Assembly (NCBI GenBank): GCA_016841245.1
Contig: JAENZN010000002.1
Coordinates: 10,843 to 74,842 of the forward strand
Origin: Syntrophomonas sp.
GTDB lineage: Bacteria; Bacillota; Syntrophomonadia; Syntrophomonadales; Syntrophomonadaceae
Reading direction: 5' to 3'
Length of the DNA: 64,000 bases
Below the pieces are notes generated by a model. It worked only from the letters and a program-made list of their open reading frames with translations. It was not told where the DNA came from and searched no databases. Position 1 is the first letter of the stretch, and each line of letters starts with the position of its first letter. Both the position numbers and the translations under genes were made by a program. Positions 7,814 to 16,490 of this stretch are shown here, one piece after another.

Positions 7814-7874
7814 AACGATATATCGTTGAGATTTGATGGAAGGTTATGTAAACTATTGTTAACGATTTGTCGTT
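7814..7874. promoter_or_regulatory. Pair of 14-bp operator palindromes
   Basis: AACGATATATCGTT (7814-7827) is a perfect palindrome and AACGATTTGTCGTT (7861-7874) its near copy, 47 bases apart start to start. They flank a + strand promoter-like pair TTGAGA (7825-7830) and TAAACT (7848-7853, 17-base spacer). This is the arrangement expected for binding by the adjacent small XRE repressor. Confidence 0.55.
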
Positions 7875-7924
7875 ATATATCGGTGGAGTAGAAATAAATG
7901 GGTCAGCGATTAAGGGCCATGAGG

Positions 7925-8005
7925 CCAGGGGACACACCAGGGCCAAGGAACGGGGACACACCTGCTGCCACAGGAATGTCCCCCATGCCAGGAGATGTTC
8001 CCAAT
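7925..8005 (+). repeat. GGGACACACC-type intergenic repeat element
   Basis: Two GGGGACACACC boxes (7928-7938 and 7952-7962) and a closing TGTCCCC (7977-7983) form the short version of the hairpin family seen elsewhere in the window; the inner stem is CCTG/CAGG. The element lies between the operator region and deacetylase copy B. It interrupts a start-like frame MGQRLRAMR at 7898 that has GGTGGAG upstream. Confidence 0.75.
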
Positions 8006-8027
8006 ATATATATGGGGGAGATTAACC

Positions 8028-8678
8028 ATGCCGTATGATAAGTCTTCTATAATTTTTGCCAGGGGGGATATTCATTCCAGGCAGATTGCCCTGACTTATG
8101 ATTGTGGGGCAGATCGGGGAAAAGCTGTGGAGATTTTAGATGTTCTGCAGGGTCATGGAGTTCGGGCTACTTTTTTTGTGACCGGGAAATGGGCTGAAAA
8201 GAATACTGACATAGCCCGAAGAATTGTTCGTGAAGGTCATGAAGTGGGAAATCATTCCTATAACCATCTGGATTTGACCCAGGTAAGTCTGGAGGAGTTG
8301 ATACAGCAGATCCATGAAGCTGACAATTCGATATATCGGGCTACGGGAAAGCACCCCCAGCCTCTTTTTCGGTTGCCTTTTGGGTCATATAGCCGGCAGG
8401 TTCTTGATATACTGGGGGATATGGGTTATAAGTACTGCATTCATTGGAGCCTGGAGACTTTGGATTATCAGCAGCGAACGGCAAATAATATTGTTTATAG
8501 GATTTTAAGAAACATCAGGAACGGAGATATTATTCTAATGCATGTACTGGGGGAGGGAACTGCTGAGGCCTCTGATCTGGCAGTAACTAAACTGAAGAAT
8601 CAAGGTTATGAATTTGTGACGATAGGAAGTATGGTGAGAAAGGTATTTGAGTTGCGTGATGAAGAGAAGGATGGCTAG
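8028..8678 (+). CDS. Polysaccharide deacetylase (NodB domain), copy B
   Basis: 216 residues from the ATG at 8028, chosen for the GGGGGAG site seven bases upstream and for agreement with copy A. Motifs: LTYDCGADRG (base aspartate kept, metal aspartate replaced by cysteine), HSYNH, RLPFGSY and LMHVLGEG. No signal peptide. It closely resembles copy A throughout, including the last 20 codons, so the pair arose by duplication; the two upstream regulators are unrelated in sequence. The 5' leader contains a GGGACACACC repeat element that may separate it from its original promoter. Confidence 0.8.
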   Translation: MPYDKSSIIFARGDIHSRQIALTYDCGADRGKAVEILDVLQGHGVRATFFVTGKWAEKNTDIARRIVREGHEVGNHSYNHLDLTQVSLEELIQQIHEADNSIYRATGKHPQPLFRLPFGSYSRQVLDILGDMGYKYCIHWSLETLDYQQRTANNIVYRILRNIRNGDIILMHVLGEGTAEASDLAVTKLKNQGYEFVTIGSMVRKVFELRDEEKDG

Positions 8679-8768
8679 TGTCTCGGTGGAATGAGGAGTG
8701 TTTTTTTGTAGTTCAGGTGGAGGGAATTTTAATGAATAAATCTGCGGGTAAGTGAAATAATAATATGC

Positions 8769-9103
8769 ATGGCTATGCTGTTTACCAGCACGGAAAAGGA
8801 TTTAATCAAGATCGGGGAAGCAGCCTTTGAACACTACTACTCTGTTTTTATGGGAGAAGAGGTACCGGACGAGTATCGGATTACAAGTTATAAGCTTAAG
8901 GACATTTCACTTCTCGCGGGTGATGAGAAGGAATTCTGTGTGCAGATAGAATCGGACTATTCTACGACAGGGCTCTGCTTTTTGAGCGCCAACGTAGTTT
9001 TAAACCAACGGATACGGGCTATGAGTGTGATCAGTACGTCCAGGCTTCAACACCTAGAATGTACAGTATACTATACTTTTTTCGGAGAATTGCCTGTGTT
9101 TAA
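8769..9103 (+). pseudogene. Frameshifted gene of unknown family
   Basis: From 8769 about 80 codons read EKDLIKIGEAAFEHYYSVFM and CVQIESDYSTTGLCFLSAN. Near 9008 one extra or missing base moves the sensible frame to SFKPTDTGYECDQYVQASTP, ending at TAA 9101-9103. Joined, they make a ~111-residue protein that I do not recognise. There is no clear ribosome site, so the 5' end may also be lost. Its 3' end is close to the convergent kinase gene at 9139. Confidence 0.45.
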
Positions 9104-9138
9104 TCTAGCGAAAAGGGGACCAGGGAGCAAGCTCAATC

Positions 9139-9765
9139 CTAACCGTCAAACTTTATTTTTAAATAGGCACAAATTACTTTCACGCATTTATCACGTCCGA
9201 TTCTATCGCTGTTCAGGGTTATATCATAAGCAGTCGGATCTCTCCAGTCCTTTCCGCCGGTGTAAAATTTGTAGTAATCATAACGATATTTATCGGTCCT
9301 GGTAATCATTTTATGGGCTTTTTCTTCCGTAATGCCCATTTTGTTCATTACGGATGTCACGCAGGCTTCCCTGGGAGCTTCGATATAAATGCTGACGACA
9401 TTGTCATAATCCTGTAGAAGGGAATTTGCACATTTTCCCACAATGATACAGGATTGAGATTCTGCCAGAGAACGTATGATATTGGCCTGAATATTAAACA
9501 GATTTACATCGGATGTAAACCTGCGGCTGCTAGGTTCTACTATATAGGTGCTGGGCATTGCCCCTAACAAAGCGGCAAACTTATGTCCCTTCAGTTTTTC
9601 ATCGGCCTCGGCAAAAATGGCTTCTGCAATACCACTATGTTCGGAAGCCATTTGCAGAATCCTTCTTTCATAATATGGAATGCCAAGCTCCCAGGAAAGT
9701 TTTTCAGCAATTTCTTTTCCGCCGCTTCCAAAACCCCGGGCGATAGTTATTACATAATTATCCAT
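9139..9765 (-). CDS. Cytidylate-kinase-like family protein
   Basis: 208 residues. The start VITIARGFGSGGKEIAEKL is the P-loop of the cytidylate_kin2 family (GxGSGG form), followed by GIPYYERRIL. The LID-like arginines (TRTDKYRYDYYKFYTG) and YDITLNSDRIG, the usual family ending, are present. GGAGGT lies five bases before the ATG. The natural substrate of this family is not settled; members are common in anaerobic Firmicutes, often at the end of catabolic operons. It follows 4-hydroxybutyrate dehydrogenase by 163 bases and may be the last gene of that unit. Confidence 0.85.
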   Translation of the reverse strand: MDNYVITIARGFGSGGKEIAEKLSWELGIPYYERRILQMASEHSGIAEAIFAEADEKLKGHKFAALLGAMPSTYIVEPSSRRFTSDVNLFNIQANIIRSLAESQSCIIVGKCANSLLQDYDNVVSIYIEAPREACVTSVMNKMGITEEKAHKMITRTDKYRYDYYKFYTGGKDWRDPTAYDITLNSDRIGRDKCVKVICAYLKIKFDG

Positions 9766-9928
9766 TTTAAACCTCCATTACAGCACTTTATCATCAACAA
9801 ATTCTGGTTCATCCCTTTATATGTCCCTGCTTTTCCCATGACTGGATTCCCCATACTTGATTCTTCATACGGAGACCGTATATTTTATACATGTTATCCA
9901 TTCAAAAAACTCTTTTAAGGATAGCTGA

Positions 9929-11047
9929 TCAGAATAATGACTGATATATCCTTAACACTTCGTCGGCATCCAATTTTGTATAATTATTGGCAGTAAGCCG
10001 TCCCTGTTTTGTCATCACAACGTCCGTATATACCGGAAGTTCTTCTTCTTTCACACCATATTCATGTAAAAACTGCTTCGGTAAAATCTTATCCAGCAGT
10101 GCTTCCAATTTCTTGTAAACATCATCCGGCCCACAGGAAAGTACTTCCGCCAGAATTGAGTCCAGCTGCTGAATCTTTCCTTCCGGCTGTAAACGCCTAT
10201 AAGCCTTGAATACTCCGGTAAAAATAACATAGTTTGCTTCGCCGTGGGGTACATGATACGCACCGGAAAATGGCATACTCATGGCGTGAACCGCCGCACA
10301 GCCTGCATTTCCAAACGCGATCCCGGCGCAGGTACTTGCCAGCAGAAAATCCTCCATCAGAGTGAATCTGGCCTCTTCTCCCTCTTCGGCTATCTTCAAA
10401 TAACCATTTAAGATCAGGCGTATGGCTTTCTCCGAATACATTTCCGTAAAAGGATTTGCTTTTGGTGACACAAAAGATTCGATGGCATGAATCAACGCAT
10501 CAATGGAGCTGGTAGCAAAGAATTTGAATGGGAGTCCATCCAGAAGTTCCGGTATCAGAACTGCATAATCCGCAAATTCATCATCAGTCTGAAGACCCAG
10601 CTTGGTCTTCCTGGCAGTGAGTTCAATAACCGCCACACTGGTAACCTCACTGCCGGTGCCGCAGGTAGTGGGAACTATGATCAATTCTTTTACTTTTTTA
10701 GTCGGTATAATTTTGTCGTACAATTGTACAACAGGAGAAATGGTCTCCTGTACCAGCAGCTTGGCAATATCGATAATACTCCCGCCGCCAATCGCAATAA
10801 CACGTTTATGGGGGATGCCCTTAATGTCTTGATAGATAGCCTCCACCATTAAATCGGTAGGTTCCCCCTCGCCATATTTCTTCAGGTATACAACAGCTGC
10901 ACCTTTTGTATAAACGTCAAAATATCCATCGAAAATAGCGGGGTCAGTAAGAATCAGATCGCCTGCACCGACCTGAAATTCCTCACAAAATTCCCTGCAG
11001 CTATCGGCCTGATAAATGGCCGGCATAACTCTGAACTGCTGTAACAT
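9929..11047 (-). CDS. 4hbD: 4-hydroxybutyrate dehydrogenase (iron-type alcohol dehydrogenase)
   Basis: 372 residues, the normal family length. AIGGGSIIDIAK is the NAD-binding loop of group III alcohol dehydrogenases and VPTTCGTGSEVTSVAVIEL the conserved core. DALIHAIESF, AVHAMSMPFSG and YHVPHGEANY carry the aspartate and histidine metal ligands. The overall sequence strongly recalls the Clostridium kluyveri enzyme that reduces succinate semialdehyde to 4-hydroxybutyrate. GGGAGG precedes the ATG, 25 bases after the aminotransferase stop. Next to a GABA aminotransferase it completes GABA to 4-hydroxybutyrate conversion. The onward CoA-transferase and dehydratase are not in the window. Confidence 0.88.
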   Translation of the reverse strand: MLQQFRVMPAIYQADSCREFCEEFQVGAGDLILTDPAIFDGYFDVYTKGAAVVYLKKYGEGEPTDLMVEAIYQDIKGIPHKRVIAIGGGSIIDIAKLLVQETISPVVQLYDKIIPTKKVKELIIVPTTCGTGSEVTSVAVIELTARKTKLGLQTDDEFADYAVLIPELLDGLPFKFFATSSIDALIHAIESFVSPKANPFTEMYSEKAIRLILNGYLKIAEEGEEARFTLMEDFLLASTCAGIAFGNAGCAAVHAMSMPFSGAYHVPHGEANYVIFTGVFKAYRRLQPEGKIQQLDSILAEVLSCGPDDVYKKLEALLDKILPKQFLHEYGVKEEELPVYTDVVMTKQGRLTANNYTKLDADEVLRIYQSLF

Positions 11048-11072
11048 TAATACATACCTCCCTCATTTGCAA

Positions 11073-12425
11073 TTACATACATGTTTGGATGCCATCTTCC
11101 ATTATTTTAAAGCCGGCTTCCAGCTGCTCGTCGGTAATTACCAGCGGGGCCAGAAAACGTATAACGTTTAAATAGGTACCGGCATTTTCAACCAGAAGTC
11201 CGTGCTGTGCACAATAAGCAACCAGCTTGCTTACCAGTTCGGGATGGGGCTCTTTGCCGGCCTGGTCTTTTACGAATTCTATACCGATCATGGCTCCAAG
11301 TCCTCTTACGTCTCCAACTACCGGGTATTTCTCCTTCCAGCCGTTGAATGCTTCCAGACATTTTGCCCCGATATGCCGGGCTTTTTTCGCAAAATCCTCT
11401 TTCTCCATGATTTCAATTGTCTTCAGTGCGGCAGCACATGCCAATGCATTGCCTCCGAAGGTTCCTCCGATAACTCCACCGGGGACTGCATCCATAATTT
11501 CAGCTCGGGCACAGATAGCACTGATGGGCACACCTGCGGCAATTGATTTGGCGGCGGCAAGAATATCCGGTGCGCATCCGGCTTCCGCCCAGTAAGAGGA
11601 AGCGAACATTCTGCCTGTTCTGCAGAAACCACTTTGTACTTCATCCACAACCAGCATAATGCCATTCTCATCACAGATCCGGCGCACTGCTTTCACCCAC
11701 TCGATAGGAGCCGGAATGAATCCGCCTTCACCCTGCAGCGGTTCCAGTACGATAGCCGCCACATATTCTGCCGGTGAAGCTTCTTCAAATACGTCTTTCA
11801 ATTTCGCAATATAATAATCAATCGCTTCTTCATCAGTCATGCCTTCCGGTTTACGGTATAGATAGGGAAAGGGGGCCCGGTATACACCGTCCGGGAAAGG
11901 TCCCATACCTTTGGCATAAGACTTCTTGGAAGTCATAGCCATGGTCAGTGCCGTTCTTCCGTGGAAAGCACCGCTGAATACAATGATATTGGGGCGCCCG
12001 GTAAATGCCTTGGCCAGCTTGACGGCATTTTCATCTGCTTCCGCACCGCTGTTGGCAAAGAAAGTCTTATTCTTATCACCCTTTACAGGAACTATTTCAT
12101 TGATTTTCTCAGCCAGGGCAACATAACCTTCATGGGTGGTGATATTAAACATGGCATGGAAATATTTTTCTGCCTGAGCCTTTACCGCTTCAACAACTTC
12201 CGGTCTTGAGTAGCCCATATTCAAAACCCCTACTCCGCCTACCCAGTCCAGGAAATAGTTACCGTCCACATCTTCAATCATGGCCCCTTCGCCTCTTTTA
12301 ATTACACAAGGGTAAACACAGCGGATAGCGCCCGGGGTAGCTTCGGCTCTTCGGTCGATAATTTTCCTGGCCTCAGCGGCGGGAACGGTTTCCGTAATGA
12401 TTTGGGGCAGTTGTTCTCTCAACAT
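11073..12425 (-). CDS. gabT: 4-aminobutyrate aminotransferase
   Basis: 450 residues, class-III PLP aminotransferase. The cofactor loop FANSGAEADENAVKLAK, the FSGAFHGRTALTMA stretch, the VVDEVQSGFCRTG aspartate motif and the Schiff-base lysine in AAAKSIAAGVPISA (about residue 293) are all present. It converts GABA and 2-oxoglutarate to succinate semialdehyde and glutamate. GAGGAG lies before the ATG, and the gene is only 14 bases behind the M20 hydrolase. Operon context with 4-hydroxybutyrate dehydrogenase favours GABA over other omega-amino acids, though 5-aminovalerate cannot be excluded. Confidence 0.85.
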   Translation of the reverse strand: MLREQLPQIITETVPAAEARKIIDRRAEATPGAIRCVYPCVIKRGEGAMIEDVDGNYFLDWVGGVGVLNMGYSRPEVVEAVKAQAEKYFHAMFNITTHEGYVALAEKINEIVPVKGDKNKTFFANSGAEADENAVKLAKAFTGRPNIIVFSGAFHGRTALTMAMTSKKSYAKGMGPFPDGVYRAPFPYLYRKPEGMTDEEAIDYYIAKLKDVFEEASPAEYVAAIVLEPLQGEGGFIPAPIEWVKAVRRICDENGIMLVVDEVQSGFCRTGRMFASSYWAEAGCAPDILAAAKSIAAGVPISAICARAEIMDAVPGGVIGGTFGGNALACAAALKTIEIMEKEDFAKKARHIGAKCLEAFNGWKEKYPVVGDVRGLGAMIGIEFVKDQAGKEPHPELVSKLVAYCAQHGLLVENAGTYLNVIRFLAPLVITDEQLEAGFKIMEDGIQTCM

Positions 12426-12439
12426 AATTCATTTCTCCT

Positions 12440-13855
12440 CTACACCAATAAATAATTTCGGTATTTTTCCATAGCTTCACGGTTGATCGTTACCGGTGGT
12501 TTAATATCTTTTGGTATCAGGGTCACATACTCGTGGTCTTTTATTCGGGAGTTAAGTTCCGCCTGGGCGCTTTCTACCAGATTGGGATTCTGAATCACTT
12601 CCATATTGGAAATTGCCAGCAGCTTGGCGGCATGCACCATAGCTTTCATTCCGATGGAGCTCCCCACACATGTCGTAACCCGCCAGTTATGCCAGCCGCC
12701 TCCCGGGGCCACTGCCAGGGTAAAGTTGCCGCAGGGCGCTTTCCAGCTGTATTCCGCACTGTCTGTAACACCCATTCCGCATTCTTTGGGTTCCAAAATT
12801 TCTGTCGGAAGACCTGTTTCCGGCATCCCGCTGTTCTTCTGAATTGCTTTAACCAGGTTCTGTTCCTCTTCGGTATAGGGAATCGTCCCCAGCGCTTTTA
12901 TGTTCCGGTACAATACATCTGCCATCACCCGGTTGGGGATTTTTTCCCTGGATGCGGAAATAAACTCTTTTTCCACAGTTGTTTCAGTTGCCATAGCCCC
13001 CGCTTGGGCGCATTTATCGATCCTGGCCATAACCTCTTGCATTTCTTCACTGGTCTTAAATCTTCCGATGCACCAGAGAGTGGAACGTTCGGGAACAACA
13101 TTGGGAATCTCCGGTCCGACATCACTGAAGGAATAGTTGATGGTATTCGCAGCTGCCTGCTCTTCCGGGCGAACATGCTCACGCAGTATTTCAATAGCAT
13201 GAGCGGTCCACATGGCTGCATCCAAAGCGCTTCTCCCATACCAGGGGGAATTTCCATGGGCATTTTTGCCATGGAAATGATATCTCACGTTAAAATAAGC
13301 ACTGCAGTAATCAGCATGGGCCTGATTACTGTACATTGGATGCCAGTCCAATACATAATCAAGTCCGTCAAACCAGCCGTCTCTGGCAAGAAAGGGTTTA
13401 CCCACGCAGATTTCCTCGGCCGGAGTACCAAACACCTTTAAGCTTGCTTCAATTTGGTGAGTCTCCAATACTTGCTTTAAGGCAACAGCACAAAGAACGG
13501 CGGACACGCCCAGTATGTTGTGTCCACAACCATGTCCCGGTGCTCCCGGGACAACCGGATCATATTCAGGAGCTGCTGCTTTTTGGGAAAGTCCCGGGAG
13601 GCAGTCATATTCCACACTGAGACCAAGCACCGGTTTGCCCTGCCCATATTCGGCAATGAAAGCGGTGGGCATTTCTGCAATTCCCCTGGTCACCTGGAAA
13701 CCGTACTTTTCAAGGGTATCCGCGATCAAAGCAGATGATTGATATTCTTCCATACCCAGCTCGGGATTTTCCCAGAGTGTTTTTGATATCTGGATGAACT
13801 CTTCCCGGTTCTTGTCTATCCAGTCAAGAAGCTCTGTTTTCAGCATCTCTTCCAA
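12440..13855 (-). CDS. M20 amidohydrolase, AbgB-like, copy 2
   Basis: 471 residues from a TTG at 13855 with AAGGGGGG seven bases upstream. Metal and catalytic residues of M20D peptidases are visible: APGHGCGHNILG, GTPAEEICVGKPF (Glu pair), LDWHPMY, and a late GGWHNWRVTTCVGSSIGMK. AbgB-type enzymes split amides such as p-aminobenzoyl-glutamate; here the substrate is probably another N-acyl amino acid or amide. It is paralogous to the next gene upstream (13870-15294), and the pair may form the two-subunit enzyme seen for AbgA/AbgB, or two enzymes of different specificity. Part of the GABA operon. Confidence 0.8.
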   Translation of the reverse strand: MEEMLKTELLDWIDKNREEFIQISKTLWENPELGMEEYQSSALIADTLEKYGFQVTRGIAEMPTAFIAEYGQGKPVLGLSVEYDCLPGLSQKAAAPEYDPVVPGAPGHGCGHNILGVSAVLCAVALKQVLETHQIEASLKVFGTPAEEICVGKPFLARDGWFDGLDYVLDWHPMYSNQAHADYCSAYFNVRYHFHGKNAHGNSPWYGRSALDAAMWTAHAIEILREHVRPEEQAAANTINYSFSDVGPEIPNVVPERSTLWCIGRFKTSEEMQEVMARIDKCAQAGAMATETTVEKEFISASREKIPNRVMADVLYRNIKALGTIPYTEEEQNLVKAIQKNSGMPETGLPTEILEPKECGMGVTDSAEYSWKAPCGNFTLAVAPGGGWHNWRVTTCVGSSIGMKAMVHAAKLLAISNMEVIQNPNLVESAQAELNSRIKDHEYVTLIPKDIKPPVTINREAMEKYRNYLLV

Positions 13856-13869
13856 GGCAATTCCCCCCC

Positions 13870-15294
13870 TTACTCTGCATCATAGAATTTACGGTATTTA
13901 TCCATGGTTGCCTTATTAATGCCAAGGCAGGGCATTACATTTTCCGGAATCAGGCACTGATAAACTCTGCCATTCATTCGCTCTTTCCACTCGGTTGTTG
14001 CATCAGTCAGCAGCTGGGTATCCTCAAGTACGGATATGCCGCAGACTGCCAGCAGCTTCCCGGCCTGGCGCAATGTCTTCATGCCAATGGATGAACCGGC
14101 ACAGGATACAATTTTCCAGTTGTGCCAGCCGCCCTCCGGAGCCAGGGTCATCCAGAATGTTGCATACGGAGCATTCCATGAAAATTCCGAAGTATCACAT
14201 ACTACTGTACCGCTGGTGCCAAATTCCATTATTTCGGCATCCAATCCCTTTGGTTCTATTCCATCGGAAATCTGCATCTGCCTGGCTTTTTCCTGTTCCT
14301 CTTCGGTAAACTCAGGGGCTCCCAGTTCCACAAAGTTGTCGTAAATCATCCTGGAAAGCACCTTGTTGGGGATTTTTTCGTGGGTTTTGGAAAGGATTTC
14401 CTTGCTTACGGCGGTTTCCGTGGCCAGTGCACCTGCTTGAGCACATTTATCAATCCTGGCAATTACATCTTCCATGATTTCAGAGGTCGTAAACCGTCCT
14501 ACACACCACATGGTGGTGTGGTCCGGTACAACGTTGGGAATCTCCGGTCCGGTATCCGAGAAAGTGTAGTTTACGGTATTGGCCTTATCTGCGGCCGCCG
14601 GCTCATAATGTTCTCTCAGCATTTCAATGCCATGACCGGCCAGGAGCGCCGCGTCAAATGCACTCCTTCCCTGCCATGGACTGTTGCCGTGGGCTGTCCT
14701 GCCGGTAAAATGATATTTGATGCTGAAATATGCACTGCAGGTATCATAATGGGCCTTATTATAATAAAATGGATGCCAGTCCAGGAAACAATCCACATCA
14801 TCGTAATATCCGTCTCTGGCCATAAATGGTTTCCCAATACAGATCTCCTCAGCCGGGGAACCGAATACTTTAATTGTTCCTTGGCTTTGTTTCGCTTCCA
14901 TAACCTGCTTTAAAGCTATCGCGCCGAGCACTGCCGCTGTTCCGAGAATACTGTGTCCGCAGCCTTGTCCCGGTGCTCCGGCAATAATCGGTTCCTTTTC
15001 AGTACTTCCCGCTTTCTGGGACAGTCCGGGGAGGCAGTCATATTCCGCATTGAAACCAATAACTGGTTCATCACTGCCATAGGTGGCAATAAATGCGGTA
15101 GGCATTCCGGAAACACCCATCTCTACAGTGAAGCCGTATTTTATCAACACATCGGTTAGTTTCCGGGAGGCTTCATATTCCTCCAGACCCAGTTCCGGAT
15201 GACTCCAGATGTATTTGGAAATCTCCTCAAATTCATCTCCATGCTCGTCAATCCAGGCCTTTGCCATTTCTTTATACTCATTTACATTACTCAT
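13870..15294 (-). CDS. M20 amidohydrolase, AbgB-like, copy 1
   Basis: 474 residues; GGAGTGG sits before the ATG. It has the same landmarks as its neighbour: APGQGCGHSILG, GSPAEEICIGKPF, LDWHPFYY, AHGNSPWQGRSAFDAA (dimerisation domain) and GGWHNWKIVSCAGSSIGMK. The two proteins align from end to end, so they are a tandem duplication. The gene lies directly downstream of the LivM permease (128-base gap). A transporter for amino-acid-like compounds, two amidohydrolases and GabT together suggest that an N-acylated or amide-linked GABA precursor is imported and cleaved; this is inference. Confidence 0.8.
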   Translation of the reverse strand: MSNVNEYKEMAKAWIDEHGDEFEEISKYIWSHPELGLEEYEASRKLTDVLIKYGFTVEMGVSGMPTAFIATYGSDEPVIGFNAEYDCLPGLSQKAGSTEKEPIIAGAPGQGCGHSILGTAAVLGAIALKQVMEAKQSQGTIKVFGSPAEEICIGKPFMARDGYYDDVDCFLDWHPFYYNKAHYDTCSAYFSIKYHFTGRTAHGNSPWQGRSAFDAALLAGHGIEMLREHYEPAAADKANTVNYTFSDTGPEIPNVVPDHTTMWCVGRFTTSEIMEDVIARIDKCAQAGALATETAVSKEILSKTHEKIPNKVLSRMIYDNFVELGAPEFTEEEQEKARQMQISDGIEPKGLDAEIMEFGTSGTVVCDTSEFSWNAPYATFWMTLAPEGGWHNWKIVSCAGSSIGMKTLRQAGKLLAVCGISVLEDTQLLTDATTEWKERMNGRVYQCLIPENVMPCLGINKATMDKYRKFYDAE

Positions 15295-15422
15295 TTACAC
15301 CACTCCATCCAATCATAAATCCTGCTTACAACACGTAACAAAAATCTGATCTGGCATATCCATCACAGCCATATGTCAGGCACCCCTGCGCCTTTTCAGT
15401 AGATTTTATTCAACCGGCAGTT

Positions 15423-16484
15423 TTACCCTGATTCACTGAATTCCGTTAATGGAACTTTTTTATTTAGCCTGAGGTTTTTAATTTTATTTATCCAGCTGAT
15501 GAACTGCGCGCTGCTGTTCAACATGCCATTGGGAAGTACTAAAGTAGTTATGATAAGGATCAGTGCATAAATCAATAACTTGTAACTATCAATTCCCTGC
15601 AGGGTTTCCATAGTTAGGGTGAGGAAAAATGCCCCAAAGATAGGCCCTCTGATAGTTGCGATCCCTCCCAATACATTCATGGCAATCAGCTCTGTCATCA
15701 TACTCGGTCCAAATACATCGGTGGGGGTCAGTATCTTAATATAGTGGGCAAAGAATACGCCGCAGAAACCTGCCATGAAAGCGCTGATTAAGAATACCTT
15801 AATCTTGGTCCTGACGATATCAACGCCCAGGGACTCAGCCGCCTCCTGTGAATCGCGGATTGATTTCATGGCCAGACCGGTCGAAGATTTTGCCAGTAAA
15901 GCACATACCAGAGTTATTGCTGCAAAGATAATAAATATCAGATAATAGTAGGGAATCTTATCGGCTCCATTAAAATTGATTCCCAAAATATTATTAAAGG
16001 CATCCATCTGCCAGAAGCCCAGCTCACCGCGCGTCCAGTCAACCAGGTTTATGAATATAAGACGAACAATCTCGGCCAGGCACATGGTTGCGATAATGAT
16101 ATACGGGGCCGCTTTCAGGCGTAATACAGGAATGGCAACTAAAAGTCCCACTAAGGTCGCGCAGAGTGGTCCCACAATAAATCCCAGCCAGGGGCTCATG
16201 TGCAGATAATAGTTCATCATGGCAGAGGTGTATGCTGCTATTCCAAAAAACACCTGTTGGGCCAGACTCCATATTCCCATATAGCCCATTAAGAGATTCC
16301 AGCTGAGTGTCATGGCCGCCCACATCATACAAAGAATAAGAACACCCTCTACGTATGACTCATTCCTGTAACTGCTTATTCGCAGAATTGCCGGAATTAT
16401 AAGTAAGACAGCGAAAAATATCAGTGAGATAACTGCGTTTGATTTGCTTTTTTCATAAAATATTAAAATATTATTTTTATTCAT
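15423..16484 (-). CDS. livM: Branched-chain-type ABC transporter permease LivM
   Basis: 353 residues, highly hydrophobic with eight to ten predicted helices. The EAA-like cytoplasmic loop is in KSIRDSQEAAESLGVDIVRTK, a LivM signature, and the GGIATIRGPIFGAFFL stretch is typical of the C-terminal half. It starts six bases after the LivH stop, giving translational coupling. It forms the membrane channel with LivH. Confidence 0.88.
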   Translation of the reverse strand: MNKNNILIFYEKSKSNAVISLIFFAVLLIIPAILRISSYRNESYVEGVLILCMMWAAMTLSWNLLMGYMGIWSLAQQVFFGIAAYTSAMMNYYLHMSPWLGFIVGPLCATLVGLLVAIPVLRLKAAPYIIIATMCLAEIVRLIFINLVDWTRGELGFWQMDAFNNILGINFNGADKIPYYYLIFIIFAAITLVCALLAKSSTGLAMKSIRDSQEAAESLGVDIVRTKIKVFLISAFMAGFCGVFFAHYIKILTPTDVFGPSMMTELIAMNVLGGIATIRGPIFGAFFLTLTMETLQGIDSYKLLIYALILIITTLVLPNGMLNSSAQFISWINKIKNLRLNKKVPLTEFSESG

Positions 16485-16490
16485 GTTCTA

